Source: a virus. From it: DNA of 37,339 bases. A program made the translations under genes and the position numbers. Below, piece after piece: positions 23,947-30,462 of the stretch (position 1 is the stretch's first letter; every line of letters begins with the position of its first letter). Location of the stretch: positions 1 through 37,339 of the IMG/VR virus record IMGVR_UViG_3300047178_000060; one strand, 5' to 3'. Below the pieces are notes generated by a model. That model had not been told where the DNA came from. It was given only the letters and a program-made list of their open reading frames with translations, and made no database searches.

Positions 23947-24510
23947 TCAAGCATACAATCGCGAGCGACCACACACATCAACCCAACCGCCAATTTCCGC
24001 ATATCTGAGCAGGCTGACACGGATCAAATTCAGCACTGTTCTTTGATCCATTTTGTACGAGTCGGCGATCTGCCTGTGGCCGCAGTTGCCGACCGCCAGC
24101 TTGAACACCAGATCGGCAACGGTCATCGAACCTTGCCCTTTCACCGCCTGGGCACCGGCCTCATCGCGCCATGGGACGTATCGATCATGATACGCATTGA
24201 TCGTGGATGGCCGCCAATCATCGAACATCGCACCACGAATCTGCGGCTGATAATTCTGCACCTTCATGCGCAGCTCGCAGTTAATCGCTTCCCACACCAC
24301 GTAGATCTCGCGCGCAGCGCGCCGCTGCTCAGCCGTCAGCGCGCCCTTGTCCATCAGCTCATTCACCACACACACACGCCGCTGGCGCAGCGTCTCCGGC
24401 GTGGCGTTTATCTCGAGCTCGACCTGCGCCGCAGCACGATCGGCCATTTCACGCTGTTTGCGAACGGCGTTCGCATCTTTTGCCCGCTGCCACTCCGACG
24501 AAGCGCTCAT
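23947..24510 (-). CDS. HTH protein at the end of the early operon (possible late regulator)
   Basis: A 187-residue protein. The first 90 residues are helical and charged (WQRAKDANAVRKQREMADRAAAQVELEIN...), and the C-terminal part contains a helix-turn-helix-like segment (DLVFKLAVGNCGHRQIADSYKMDQRTVLNLIRVSLLRYAEIGG, about residues 132-174). It is the last gene before the terminator that precedes the late genes, the location of Q-type or other late activators in lambdoid phages. That function is an inference from position plus HTH. Its start overlaps the initiator-like gene as ATGA. Codons for NAVR carry a palindrome copy. Confidence 0.65.
   Translation of the reverse strand: MSASSEWQRAKDANAVRKQREMADRAAAQVELEINATPETLRQRRVCVVNELMDKGALTAEQRRAAREIYVVWEAINCELRMKVQNYQPQIRGAMFDDWRPSTINAYHDRYVPWRDEAGAQAVKGQGSMTVADLVFKLAVGNCGHRQIADSYKMDQRTVLNLIRVSLLRYAEIGGWVDVCGRSRLYA
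24459..24475. repeat. GAACG-S-CGTTC palindrome, copy 4 (coding)
   Basis: TGCGAACG-G-CGTTCGCA, a 17-bp perfect palindrome inside the early HTH gene, encoding part of ANAVRK. The same codon string is used at 7587-7601. Confidence 0.7.
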
Positions 24511-25355
24511 GCCGCGTACCTTTCCTTAAAATCGCTCAGTTTCGGCATCGGTTGAAACCCAACGCCCAAAAGCTCCCATTTTTCGTAGGCACGCTCCCAA
24601 GCCACCTCATACGCCGGTTTCGCCTTCGGCTTTTTGGCAATTTCCTCGCGAATTGCAGCGGTGAAGTAATTCAGCGTCGTGACTTTCCGGTGCGTTTTCC
24701 GCGTCACGACATCGAGGATCATCTCACGATCCGCGCCATCGGCCAGCCATTGCTTCACAATGCCAAAATTCGCCATCGACCGCGCCGGATCGAGCCCAGC
24801 CGCATCGAACGCCGCCTGCCCGATCGATGCAAAATCATCCGAACCAGACTTACTTACTTCTAACTCTTTAACTGACTCAGTAAGTAAGTAAGTAGGGGTT
24901 TCCGCCGGTTCGGTTACCTGTTTGGTTTCAGTTTCGGTTATTTTGGTTATCTCCGAACCGCCGTTTATGGGCAGCATCAGCGCGCGCTGGCCGGGCGGCG
25001 CACCATCCTTCCGTGGTCTGCCGCCTTTAGAACCGTTGATTTTGTTGATCTCGGCGCGCGTCGCGGCGCTCACAAGCATCGGGCAACTCACCGCGCCATC
25101 CGCATCGCGCGCCAGCAAGTTGCGATCGATGATGGTTTGCAAATGGGTTTCGATTTCGGTTTCAGCAATTTGGATAAACAACGCGATACCGGTTTGGTTC
25201 ATAATATCAGAACCAAACTTCAAAACCGAAATTCCGCTGTTTTGCATCGCCGTCAAAATCCGTATCCACACGGTCTGGGCGGCAGGTGCCATCGTCACCA
25301 CACGCGGGTCGCGCAACGTCTCCAAAATCGCCGCACTGGCGCATCGCTTAGCCAT
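24507..25355 (-). CDS. Replication initiator-like protein (lambda O / DnaT-like position)
   Basis: A 282-residue protein encoded next to the DnaB-type helicase. The N-terminal ~95 residues look like a winged-helix DNA-binding domain (SAAILETLRDPRVVTMAPAAQTVWIRILTAMQNSG...). A linker follows with the charged NGSKGGRPRKDG and a low-complexity, Thr/Glu/Val-rich stretch encoded by A/T-rich DNA. The C-terminal ~100 residues (KQWLADGADREMILDVVTRKTHRKVTTLNYFTAAIREEIAK) resemble helicase-loader or primosomal proteins. It probably opens the origin and loads the helicase. The origin may lie inside its own linker sequence. Confidence 0.75.
   Translation of the reverse strand: MAKRCASAAILETLRDPRVVTMAPAAQTVWIRILTAMQNSGISVLKFGSDIMNQTGIALFIQIAETEIETHLQTIIDRNLLARDADGAVSCPMLVSAATRAEINKINGSKGGRPRKDGAPPGQRALMLPINGGSEITKITETETKQVTEPAETPTYLLTESVKELEVSKSGSDDFASIGQAAFDAAGLDPARSMANFGIVKQWLADGADREMILDVVTRKTHRKVTTLNYFTAAIREEIAKKPKAKPAYEVAWERAYEKWELLGVGFQPMPKLSDFKERYAA
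24848..24893. repeat. AT-rich inverted repeat in the initiator gene; candidate origin
   Basis: ACTTACTTACTT (24848-24859) and AAGTAAGTAAGT (24882-24893) form a perfect 12-bp inverted repeat built from a 4-bp unit, spaced by 22 A/T-rich bases. Directly beyond lie GGTT-containing near-repeats (24900-24955), with similar TTTCGGTTT strings near 25150. The surroundings are far more A/T-rich than the rest of the genome. The location, inside the initiator gene, is that of the lambda origin. Confidence 0.5.
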
Positions 25356-26869
25356 CAGTACCCTCCCAGAAAATCACGGCCCCATGCGGGCGATCGATCA
25401 GCCTCAGACTCATCACGAAACCAGATGCTCGGCGCATCAAAGCGCAGCTTGCATGGCCCAGTCGGCCCGTTACGGTTTTTGGCGACCATCACGATAGCCT
25501 GGTTGCGCGTGAGCGCTTCCTGCTCAGCCCAAGCCTGCGCGCGGTCCTGAAAATCGTCATTCTTCTCTTTGCCGCGCAACGGCGGCCCGGCCTGCATCAG
25601 ATAATAATGCGGCCGGTGCAAAAACATCACGCAATACGCATCCTGCTCCAGCGCGCCGGTATCACGCAGATCACTGAGCTGGGGCATTTTATTCTCGCGG
25701 CTTTCATTGGCGCGGTTGAGCTGCGCCAGCACCAGCAGCGGCACATGCATCTCGACGGCGAGCATCTGCAGGTCGCGGCTGATCTCGGTGAGCCGCTCAT
25801 ACTGCTTCTGCTTCTCGGCCTGCGGGCTGGCGCGCATCAGGCCGACATAATCGACCACGATCAAATCAAGCCCCTTGCCGCGCTTCATGCGCCGCGCGCG
25901 GGAGCGCAAACCAGCCACGGTCACACCCTGCCGATCATCAAACGTCAAAGGCAACGCCTGCGCATCCGTCTGCGCTCGCACGAGATTGTCCCACGCATCA
26001 GGAGAGAGCTTGGTGTAAACCCGCCCATGCCCATCTGCATCGAGCTTGGACGTGTCCAAGCCTTTACCACGGAAAACCGAAAGCACTTCCAGCCCCGCAT
26101 GCGCGGCTGCAAGCCGCGTGCCCATCTGCGCGCCGGACATTTCACCGGACCAAAACAGCACCTTCAAACCGGTGCTCGCCGCGCGCGCCGCAACGCCCAG
26201 GCCAAGGCCAGTTTTGCCCATCGCGGGCCGCGCGCCCAGCACCGTCATCGTGCCCGGCATCAACCCGCCGGTCACGCGGTCGATCGCCGCATAACCGGTG
26301 GTGATTCCCGCCAGCGCGCCGTCGCGCTCACCGGCGGCATGCGAGAGCGCGAGCGCCTGCGTCACCGCATCGCCCGCCGAAACCGCCGGCCGAACCTCAC
26401 CCGCGCCGTCAGAAATCCGCGTCAGCGCGCCATCGAGCTCTTCCATCACCTCCTGGCCGGTCACGCCGGTTGGCGTGAACGCCATGTTGACGGCAACCTC
26501 GCACGCATCGATCAGCTCGCGCCGCAGCCACGCATCATGCACCGCGCGGCCATAATCCGCCGCGTTGATGATGCCGACCATGGAGCCGAGCAGCTGCGCC
26601 AGATACGCAACACCGCCCAGCGGCTCCATGACGTTGGAATTTTCGAGCTCGCCGCGCAGCGTCACCGGGTCCGCAACCTGCCCGGCATTCACCCGCCGGC
26701 TGATCGCAGCGAAAATGAACGAATGCACCGGGTCCGCAAAATGGTGCGGCTGCAGAAACTCTGACACCCGGTCAAACGCCTTGTTATTCGCCAGCAACGC
26801 GCCCAGGAGCGCCTGTTCTGCCTGCGCGTTCTGCGGCGGCAGCCTCAAACTGCTAAAAGTCCCGTTCAT
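25355..26869 (-). CDS. Replicative DNA helicase (DnaB family)
   Basis: A 504-residue DnaB-type helicase. Residues 10-130 form the N-terminal DnaB domain (PPQNAQAEQALLGALLANN..., FADPVHSFIFAAISRRVNAG). The RecA-like domain has Walker A GARPAMGKTG (212-221), Walker B LDLIVVDYVGLM (334-345), the AQLNRANESRENKMPQLSDLRDTGALEQDAY block (the Q-loop and the SGxxEQDAD-like motif) and the AKNRNGPTG arginine finger. It unwinds the fork during phage replication. It touches the initiator gene (one shared base) and overlaps the upstream gene by four bases. Confidence 0.95.
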   Translation of the reverse strand: MNGTFSSLRLPPQNAQAEQALLGALLANNKAFDRVSEFLQPHHFADPVHSFIFAAISRRVNAGQVADPVTLRGELENSNVMEPLGGVAYLAQLLGSMVGIINAADYGRAVHDAWLRRELIDACEVAVNMAFTPTGVTGQEVMEELDGALTRISDGAGEVRPAVSAGDAVTQALALSHAAGERDGALAGITTGYAAIDRVTGGLMPGTMTVLGARPAMGKTGLGLGVAARAASTGLKVLFWSGEMSGAQMGTRLAAAHAGLEVLSVFRGKGLDTSKLDADGHGRVYTKLSPDAWDNLVRAQTDAQALPLTFDDRQGVTVAGLRSRARRMKRGKGLDLIVVDYVGLMRASPQAEKQKQYERLTEISRDLQMLAVEMHVPLLVLAQLNRANESRENKMPQLSDLRDTGALEQDAYCVMFLHRPHYYLMQAGPPLRGKEKNDDFQDRAQAWAEQEALTRNQAIVMVAKNRNGPTGPCKLRFDAPSIWFRDESEADRSPAWGRDFLGGY

Positions 26870-27150
26870 CCCTGCCCCTTGCAGCTTTCTTTTTCGCGTT
26901 GTAGTCGGGCCTGCACGCCAACACGGCAGCCTGCCGTGAATAACTTGCCAACATCAGCGCAATCATCGGGCGTTGGAAAACGCGGAAAAACCGCGTTCGC
27001 GAGCAATACGCCAGCCGCTACGATAAGCGCGCGGCACAGGTCACCGTCGGAAGCGCCGGGCGAACAGCGCCTAACCACCTCCACGGTGCGCAATGCGGCA
27101 GCTTCTAAAGATTGTGCAGGCGTCGGCCCGCCACTGGCCCCGTCCATCAC
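26866..27150 (-). CDS. Hypothetical early protein
   Basis: A 94-residue protein with a hydrophobic helix in the middle (ALIVAAGVLLANAVF) and several Cys residues (C29, C38, C64, C75, C90 approximately). It is coupled by four-base overlaps to both the helicase gene and the upstream gene, so it belongs to the early replication operon. No family recognised. Confidence 0.62.
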   Translation of the reverse strand: MMDGASGGPTPAQSLEAAALRTVEVVRRCSPGASDGDLCRALIVAAGVLLANAVFPRFPTPDDCADVGKLFTAGCRVGVQARLQREKESCKGQG

Positions 27151-27644
27151 AACGCCCCCTTAATCTGAAATTTCGCCTTGCCATCCGCCACGCGCGCCGC
27201 GTTCACCGCGTTCAGGTCCAGCCCGTAGTTGCGGTGGCACAAACCATTGCGCACTGCCCAGCGCCGCGCCTGCTCGTATGTCACCAGCAACGCCCCCCCA
27301 TAACCAAAAAGCGCCTCCGGCTCTTTTGGAACCGGAGGCGAGTTTAGGGAGGAAACGTCCAAGGCTCGCGTGCCCGCCGCTGGGGATGTGCCAGCCGCCG
27401 CGGGTCGCGTATTCGCGGGCACATCGCCACGCGAATTCTGATTGGCCGATGCAATCAACTTCGAGTATTTGCAGATGGTGCTATGCACCGTGGCAATCGG
27501 CGCGCCCGGCAGCTTGTTAATCGCCGCCTTTATCTCCCGCCATTCCACCTGCTCGGCGCGCAGCGCCAGCAGCAGATTCACCCGCTCATCGCTCCACTCC
27601 CCGGGCTTGGCACGCTGCCGGAACATGATAACGCCCGTCATCAC
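27147..27644 (-). CDS. Early protein with GcrA/Myb-like N-terminus
   Basis: A 165-residue protein. Residues about 12-62 (KPGEWSDERVNLLLALRAEQVEWREIKAAINKLPGAPIATVHSTICKYSKLIASANQ) look like the GcrA/SANT-like helix-turn-helix start seen in alphaproteobacteria (W-DERV-LL plus a second HTH helix). A Pro/Ala-rich linker follows, then a C-terminal segment (LVTYEQARRWAVRNGLCHRNYGLDLNAVNAARV) that may be a small second domain. It probably binds DNA in early regulation. Its coding sequence contains a terminator-like hairpin. Confidence 0.65.
   Translation of the reverse strand: MMTGVIMFRQRAKPGEWSDERVNLLLALRAEQVEWREIKAAINKLPGAPIATVHSTICKYSKLIASANQNSRGDVPANTRPAAAGTSPAAGTRALDVSSLNSPPVPKEPEALFGYGGALLVTYEQARRWAVRNGLCHRNYGLDLNAVNAARVADGKAKFQIKGAL
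27306..27340 (-). terminator. Intragenic terminator-like hairpin in the early operon
   Basis: On the minus strand a perfect 9-bp stem (CGCCTCCGG, its complement) with an 11-base loop is followed by CTTTTTGG. It lies inside the GcrA-like gene, about 300 bases past its start. If active it would attenuate transcription into the helicase and initiator genes unless antiterminated or protected by translation. Confidence 0.55.
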
Positions 27645-28153
27645 GCCACCTGGCGTGACAGAAACGCAATCGCCTCGCCGGTCACCCGTCGCAGATTGTC
27701 CAGCTCCCGCACCAGGTCGAGCCGCTCCTGTTCGGTGAGCTTGTCATGCGAGAGCGCGGTGGCGGCGGTGGCGAACAGCTCGCCGAAATCCCGCCCAATC
27801 TCCGCCATCAGCGCCGAGAGCTCGCTGCGGTCCCGCGCAATCTCAATCGGCATGAGCATATAGCCCTGCGCGCGCGCCAGTGCTGCGGTAATATGCGGCG
27901 TCCCGCCCACGCGCTCCAGGTCGAGCACAACGTCAATCGGCGTGAATTTATCCACCGCCACATTGCCGTAATCATACAGCTGGCTGCGCTGCACCCGCGT
28001 GCAGGTCACCGCCGCATCAGCACCGCCCAGATCCGCCAACACCTGCTTAGTGCCGGTCTTCAGCGCGTTATACGCGGCGGGCGAAAACTGCCGGTTCACG
28101 GCGACACAATCCCGGTGGCGCAACAATTTGGCAGCACTAACGGTTTCATGCAC
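27641..28153 (-). CDS. CII-like phage regulator
   Basis: A 170-residue protein that fits the pattern of alphaproteobacterial CII-like regulators. An N-terminal HTH-type part (HETVSAAKLLRHRDCVAVNRQFSPAAYNALKTGTKQVLADLGGADAAVTCTRVQRSQLYDYG) is followed by FTPIDVVLDLERVGGTPHITAALARAQGYMLMPIE and a C-terminal helical tail. The GTG start at 28153 has a G-rich site just upstream and leaves 31 bases to the divergent gene; an ATG at 28291 would overlap that gene. By order (cro-like, cII-like, replication) it takes the place of lambda cII, probably acting in the lysogeny decision. The function is inferred. Confidence 0.65.
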   Translation of the reverse strand: MHETVSAAKLLRHRDCVAVNRQFSPAAYNALKTGTKQVLADLGGADAAVTCTRVQRSQLYDYGNVAVDKFTPIDVVLDLERVGGTPHITAALARAQGYMLMPIEIARDRSELSALMAEIGRDFGELFATAATALSHDKLTEQERLDLVRELDNLRRVTGEAIAFLSRQVA

Positions 28154-28184
28154 ATATCCCCCCGCCAATGGAGACAACGCCCCA

Positions 28185-28760
28185 ATGATTTTTCTCGCGA
28201 TTCTCGCCGCCGCCGCCCTTTCGATCGGGCTTTTCAAAAACGGCAACCCGTTCCGCGCGCACAAAGCGCCGGACATGCCAGACCCGATCACGCCTTCGAA
28301 CGTAGACCTCGCTCTGCGCCACCTGGCCGAAACCTACGGACACCACGACGCTCACGATGAGGCGGACGGCCCGGCACCTGTTCTGGTGCCGCTTCCCCGC
28401 AAACGCGGCAGGCCGCGCAAAACACCAGTGCCAAAACCCGCCGCCGTTCCCAAAACCGCCAAACCGAAACGCGTGCCCGTCGCGGTGCTGGCCGGCAACC
28501 TGCGCATTCCCGCGCAGATCAGATACGATCGCGGCCACCATATCGGTGAGGCGCGGGATGTGGTGATTCTCGGCGTGCTGGGCCAGCACGGCCCCGAGGG
28601 AGAATTCAAGGTGCAAACCATCCGCTGCATCTGCGACAAGGCCAAGGGCCTTCGTGCCTTCCAGCTGGACCACATCACCGACCTGGCCGATGGCTACACC
28701 GGCGAAATCGTCTCGAACGTCCCCGCATGGCTGGATGAGAAGCTGGCCGCGCTCGTTTAA
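28185..28760 (+). CDS. AT-hook and WYL-like protein, antisense in the early operon
   Basis: A 191-residue protein with an N-terminal hydrophobic stretch (MIFLAILAAAALSIGLF), an AT-hook-like basic motif (KRGRPRKTP, about residues 72-80) in a Lys/Pro linker, and a C-terminal domain (IRYDRGHHIGEARDVVILGVLGQ..., TIRCICDKAKGLRAFQLDHITDLADGYTGEIV). The C-terminal part has the strand pattern and the (R)xF(x)LDxI signature of WYL-type sensor domains. A GGAGA site precedes the ATG; an internal ATG at 28275 would remove the hydrophobic stretch. It lies antisense between the cro-like and cII-like genes, so its transcript overlaps the cII-side leader. The WYL reading is my pattern match and needs a profile search. 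Confidence 0.6.
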   Translation: MIFLAILAAAALSIGLFKNGNPFRAHKAPDMPDPITPSNVDLALRHLAETYGHHDAHDEADGPAPVLVPLPRKRGRPRKTPVPKPAAVPKTAKPKRVPVAVLAGNLRIPAQIRYDRGHHIGEARDVVILGVLGQHGPEGEFKVQTIRCICDKAKGLRAFQLDHITDLADGYTGEIVSNVPAWLDEKLAALV

Positions 28761-28799
28761 CCTAACGGACTCAATCCGCATTACGAACGACTTCAACCC

Positions 28800-28821
28800 C
28801 GCCATATAACTTTTCATGGCG
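28800..28821. other. Small hairpin between convergent genes
   Basis: CGCCAT and ATGGCG form a 6-bp stem with a 10-base loop between the convergent 28185-28760 and 28814-29029 genes, and it overlaps the stop of the latter. It could weakly terminate either transcript. There is no strong T-run. Confidence 0.3.
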
Positions 28822-29029
28822 AAGTCACCTCAGCAGACACGGCGGGATAAAGGTCTGGGCGCCAGATCGACCGGTCTATGCCGGTTATGCGCTCAGCATC
28901 CGCAACCCTCTCGGCCGGCATTCTGATGCGGTCACTCAGCCAGTGAGACACCGTGGGTTCCGAGACCCCCATCAACTCCGCGAGAGCGGACTGTTTAATG
29001 CCCTTGGATTTGAGAAGTTCTTTCTTCAT
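28814..29029 (-). CDS. Cro/YdaS-like HTH repressor
   Basis: A 71-residue HTH protein: MKKELLKSKGIKQSALAELMGVSEPTVSHWLSDRIRMPAERVADAERITGIDRSIWRPDLYP. The XRE/YdaS helix-turn-helix and the final RxxLRPDLYP-like segment are typical of Cro-type regulators in phage switches. The start at 29029 was chosen because the -10 box lies only 7 bases upstream, so the message is probably leaderless and no ribosome site is present. It is the first gene of the minus-strand early operon and likely controls the opposing lysogeny genes by binding the ACGAAA-type operators. Confidence 0.85.
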   Translation of the reverse strand: MKKELLKSKGIKQSALAELMGVSEPTVSHWLSDRIRMPAERVADAERITGIDRSIWRPDLYPAVSAEVTSP

Positions 29030-29036
29030 GGATAAG

Positions 29037-29065
29037 AATTTAGTGGGACGAAACTTTCGTGTCAA
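29037..29065 (-). promoter_or_regulatory. Early promoter with operator in its spacer
   Basis: On the minus strand a perfect TTGACA (-35, 29065-29060), a 17-base spacer and TAAATT (-10, 29042-29037). The spacer contains the palindrome ACGAAACTTTCGT (29048-29060), and a second related site (GAAATCTTTCG, 29066-29076) lies just upstream. Transcription would start close to 29030, next to the ATG at 29029, predicting a leaderless cro-like mRNA. Confidence 0.82.
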
Positions 29066-29133
29066 GAAATCTTTCGTAGCACTGGATGGTCAGATTTCCC
29101 AAATTTAGCCATTCCTGTAGGATGCCAGATAGA

Positions 29134-29478
29134 ATGCTTTCCCCGACCGAAATTGCCAAAAACCGAGTGCTGATGAAGCACGCGCGAGCGTGGATTAAAC
29201 ATTTGTCATTGACACAATCCAAGATAGCTGAACGAATGGGCGTGTCGGAACCCACGGTAAGTAAATGGCTAGACGGAAAGCAACCAATGACCACCGCCCA
29301 ACTGACCGATCTGCTTAAGATACTTGACATTCCGATCGAAGCTTTCCTTTCCCCCCCAGGCGACAATGAACGGGCGTTAATCGTTAAGAGGCTGCTGAAC
29401 CTCGCCCGAGACATTACGGCGGAAGAACTGACCGCTATAGAGTCGCTTATCTCCCGGAGACCAAAAGACCCGAAATAA
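29134..29478 (+). CDS. XRE-family regulator of the lysogeny switch (CI-like position)
   Basis: The protein is 114 residues from the chosen start. An HTH (LSLTQSKIAERMGVSEPTVSKWLDGKQPMTTAQLTDLLKILDI, residues about 26-68) is followed by a small charged C-terminal helix (ITAEELTAIESLISRRPKD). The fragment has no peptidase domain, so it is not a LexA-type cleavable CI. It is divergent from the Cro-like gene and flanked by the operator array at both ends, so it likely acts as the prophage repressor. Alternative in-frame starts at 29086 and 29122 exist; 29134 has AGGAT at a workable distance and starts just before the HTH. Confidence 0.8.
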   Translation: MLSPTEIAKNRVLMKHARAWIKHLSLTQSKIAERMGVSEPTVSKWLDGKQPMTTAQLTDLLKILDIPIEAFLSPPGDNERALIVKRLLNLARDITAEELTAIESLISRRPKDPK

Positions 29479-29488
29479 CTTGCGCACG

Positions 29489-29534
29489 ACGAAAGTTTCG
29501 GTTGACCTAAAGGTTTCGCAGCACTAAAGTTTCC
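29489..29534 (+). promoter_or_regulatory. Operator array and plus-strand promoter
   Basis: Three operator-like sites about 17 bases apart: CGAAAGTTTCG (29490-29500), CTAAAGGTTTCG (29507-29518) and CTAAAGTTTCC (29524-29534). Between and over them lies TTGACC (29502-29507), a 17-base spacer and TAAAGT (29525-29530), so the operators cover the -35, spacer and -10. The first gene starts at 29546, about 15 bases after the -10 box. Together with the two sites near 29048-29076 this makes a five-site switch. Confidence 0.75.
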
Positions 29535-29545
29535 TCCATCAAGCG

Positions 29546-29722
29546 ATGGAGGCTTCGTTGAATCCGAACGAGTTCACCCCGAACGAGACGCCCTGGCAGT
29601 TCATCTGCCGGAACAAGCCTAAAGCAGCCATTGGCCTATCCCTCGGGTTGGCCCTTGGTTGTGGCATCAAATACGTCGCCGCCGTCGCCTTAATCCTCGC
29701 CATGCTGGTAGGTGGCCAGTGA
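29546..29722 (+). CDS. Small membrane protein, first gene of the plus-strand operon
   Basis: A 58-residue protein (MEASLNPNEFTPNETPWQF...) with a soluble acidic N-terminus and two adjoining hydrophobic stretches (AAIGLSLGLALGCGI and YVAAVALILAMLVGG), probably one hairpin in the inner membrane. It is the first gene after the operator-covered promoter and probably has a very short leader. No family recognised. It overlaps the next small gene by GTGA. Confidence 0.62.
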   Translation: MEASLNPNEFTPNETPWQFICRNKPKAAIGLSLGLALGCGIKYVAAVALILAMLVGGQ

Positions 29723-29859
29723 GCCGCCCGTCCTACACCGTGGCGAAACCACCGAAGCCGCCCGAACCTCCCCGGCACGACTGGTTCTACATCACGCTCA
29801 TCGCCCTGGGCTCCTGGGCCGCGGCAATCGCGCTTGTCATCGTGTTCATCAACCTATGA
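29719..29859 (+). CDS. Tiny single-helix membrane protein
   Basis: A 46-residue protein from a GTG start that overlaps the upstream stop (GTGA). A Pro/Lys-rich N-terminal stretch (SRPSYTVAKPPKPPEPPRHDW) is followed by one membrane helix (FYITLIALGSWAAAIALVIVFI). It is coupled to the genes on both sides, suggesting a partner of the preceding small membrane protein. Function unknown. Confidence 0.6.
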   Translation: MSRPSYTVAKPPKPPEPPRHDWFYITLIALGSWAAAIALVIVFINL

Positions 29860-30089
29860 ACCGCGCAATGCCAGACACCCCACGCCCGGTCCCCGCGATG
29901 ATCGGCTCGATCCCCACGTGCGACCTCACCTTTCACCCTGCGCAACCTGGCGCAATGGTGATGGACCCACGCACCGGCAAACTGATGCACCTGGACGGCT
30001 ACTGGAAAACCCAGGCCGGCCGCACCATCCGCATCGCCCTCTCCCTCCCCGGCAGCGTCCTGCGCATGCCGAGCGAAGTGCCCGAGTGA
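29856..30089 (+). CDS. Hypothetical 77-residue protein of the plus-strand operon
   Basis: The ATG overlaps the upstream stop by four bases (ATGA). The sequence MNRAMPDTPRPVPAMIGSIPTCDLTFHPAQPGAMVMDPRTGKLMHLDGYW..., ending TIRIALSLPGSVLRMPSEVPE, is rich in Met and Pro and looks like a small soluble beta protein. Its stop codon lies inside the 19-bp palindrome at 30084-30102. No family recognised. Confidence 0.58.
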   Translation: MNRAMPDTPRPVPAMIGSIPTCDLTFHPAQPGAMVMDPRTGKLMHLDGYWKTQAGRTIRIALSLPGSVLRMPSEVPE

Positions 30090-30102
30090 ACGCCGTTCAC
30101 TC
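30084..30102. repeat. GAACG-S-CGTTC palindrome, copy 5 (gene end)
   Basis: GAGTGAACGCCGTTCACTC, identical to the copy at 12693-12711, overlaps the stop of the 77-residue gene and stands before the next gene's leader. A second small hairpin (GCTGG/CCAGC near 30110-30124) follows. Confidence 0.85.
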
Positions 30103-30150
30103 CCATCCGCACAAAAACGCTGGCTGACCCAGCAAACTTTTGGAGATCCT

Positions 30151-30450
30151 ATGGCCCACACCTTTTACGCGCAGCGCGGCAATCCAACGCCGACTTTGAC
30201 GGTTGGCGAATTGATTGACCGGCTAAGATTCTTTGACCCAGCCTTACCTGTTGTTTTCAAATCGCCGCTCTACGGGAGTTTCGGCTCCAATACAGCGTAC
30301 TCTCTGGAGACAGTAGCCCCGGTATCGCTTGAGCGCGTGGAAACTCACTATCCCGCCTTCAAGGATATTGACGACGAAACCGGCGAAGAGGTCGAGATCG
30401 AAGCCTACACCGACGTTCGCCACGCCTGGTCCGGCGTGATCATCGGTTAA
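30151..30450 (+). CDS. Hypothetical phage protein with TVGELID-type motif
   Basis: A 99-residue acidic protein. Its middle TVGELIDRLRFFDPALPVVFKSPLYGSFGSN resembles small phage proteins that start with a helix plus a DPxxPVVF strand; their function is not established. The C-terminal part is acidic (FKDIDDETGEEVEIEAYTDV). A GGAG site precedes the ATG. It lies in the accessory plus-strand operon before the cupin-like gene. Confidence 0.65.
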   Translation: MAHTFYAQRGNPTPTLTVGELIDRLRFFDPALPVVFKSPLYGSFGSNTAYSLETVAPVSLERVETHYPAFKDIDDETGEEVEIEAYTDVRHAWSGVIIG

Positions 30451-30462
30451 GGGCTGCACAAC

